Positions 63,501 to 64,000 of a DNA stretch of 64,000 nucleotides are shown here, piece after piece. The position numbers were made by a program, and so were the translations under genes. Numbering within the stretch: position 1 is the first letter of the stretch; each line of letters opens with the position of its first letter. The stretch covers positions 117,788,375 to 117,852,374 of the forward strand of contig CM034546.1 of the NCBI GenBank assembly GCA_020055645.1, written 5' to 3'. The notes beneath the pieces are model-generated. The model searched no databases. It had not been told where the DNA came from and was given only the letters and a program-made list of their open reading frames with translations. This DNA is from Tomocerus qinae (lineage: Eukaryota > Arthropoda > Collembola > Entomobryomorpha > Tomoceridae).

Positions 63501-64000
63501 AACCCATTTCCATGAGACAGGAACATACATATGTCAAGTGTGTAGTTGTCTGCAATTTCTATTCTATACCTATTCTCTCTCTAAGCACGGAAATTTAGAC
63601 ACAACCAAATCAAAGCAAAGAATTGAATCGAATTCTCGGAAGGAAAAAAGTCTCCGAGTAAACCACAAACAGGGAATCCTATGTACTTTACACGTACTCT
63701 AGTAGTACACGTAGATATGTAGTAGAATTGCTGACATTTTAAATTGCATTAGATTTAACCCTGAACTAGTAGAAAAGTTTTCCGTTTACTCGATCTTAAA
63801 AACCCACCTATATAAAAACTAACATTCTCTTAGCTTTATCCGTTACACTTCAATGTGCACCTGTACGCATAAATTATAACATGATGTGTTTGATACAATT
63901 GGAATCGGCTCTGCTTAATATCAAACGTATATCATTCAGTGATACAAAAAAATTAACGAGTACATGAATGAACAGAGTACGTGGTTGGTATAAGTCTGTA
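54544..64000. other. Gene-poor stretch to the window end
   Basis: No supported exon or RNA gene. A purine-rich tract lies at 59601-59675. Frames at 56238-57028 and 59815-60081 are Leu/Ile/Phe/Cys-rich and most likely chance. Probably intron of the gene at 30672, or intergenic DNA. Confidence 0.4.
59601..59675 (+). repeat. Purine-rich (GA) tract followed by a donor-like site
   Basis: About 75 nt almost entirely A and G with many GAG and GGAG words, resembling GAGA-factor binding regions or a purine-rich 5' UTR. A GTAAGT donor-like site follows at about 59715 (CTTTTTGTAAGT), so this could be an untranslated first exon of an unknown transcript. Confidence 0.3.

Noticed and set aside
1-64000. 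Operons, bacterial ribosome binding sites, CRISPR arrays, prophage or virus-derived genes
   Set aside because: Spliced genes, AATAAA signals and animal gene families show a eukaryotic nuclear sequence; no spacer arrays, integrases, reverse transcriptases or viral proteins were seen.

Overview
The window looks like nuclear DNA of an invertebrate animal, most likely an arthropod. It is AT-rich, its genes are split by GT-AG introns (69 to about 1300 nt in the genes solved here), poly(A) signals are AATAAA, and the two genes I can name are a claudin-superfamily tetraspan protein and an omega-class glutathione transferase. There are no operons, bacterial-type ribosome binding sites, CRISPR arrays, rRNA genes or recognisable tRNAs. 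I cannot name the species.

Layout. 1-1150: apparent last exon (296-379) and 3' UTR of a plus-strand gene that starts outside the window. 1150-5500: non-coding, with a foldback MITE at 4418-4636. 5512-8306: a three-exon claudin-like gene whose reading frame continues for 350 codons past a TGA stop in the context TGA CAA TTA. 8233-9266: short gap between convergent 3' ends, with a second MITE-like element (8829-9012). 9267-11762: a complete six-exon GSTO gene on the minus strand, 270 residues. 12-30 kb: gene-poor, with a large hairpin (21900-22229), a 65-bp direct repeat around arrays of a 9-bp motif (25461-25946), and weak gene candidates at 21081-21318 and 24797-25000. 30399-30828: an internal-type exon with a 5' UTR carrying three short uORFs and the first coding segment (signal peptide) of a plus-strand secreted or membrane gene. 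No later exon of that gene was found, so the 33 kb to its right is probably largely its first coding intron, with two weak minus-strand candidates (47774-48885, 54224-54543).

Main result. The claudin-like gene appears to make two products: a 246-residue four-pass membrane protein, and, by stop-codon readthrough, a 597-residue form with a long Ser/Pro-rich cytoplasmic tail. The six bases after the stop match the CAR-YYA context known from tobacco mosaic virus readthrough. The extension is in frame, free of stops and has no Met codon in its first 111 codons, so an independent downstream start cannot explain it. The sequence alone does not exclude a cryptic 51-nt in-frame intron that would remove the stop.

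GSTO is a detoxification/redox enzyme and shows no functional link to its neighbours. Most of the remaining sequence reads as intron or intergenic DNA.
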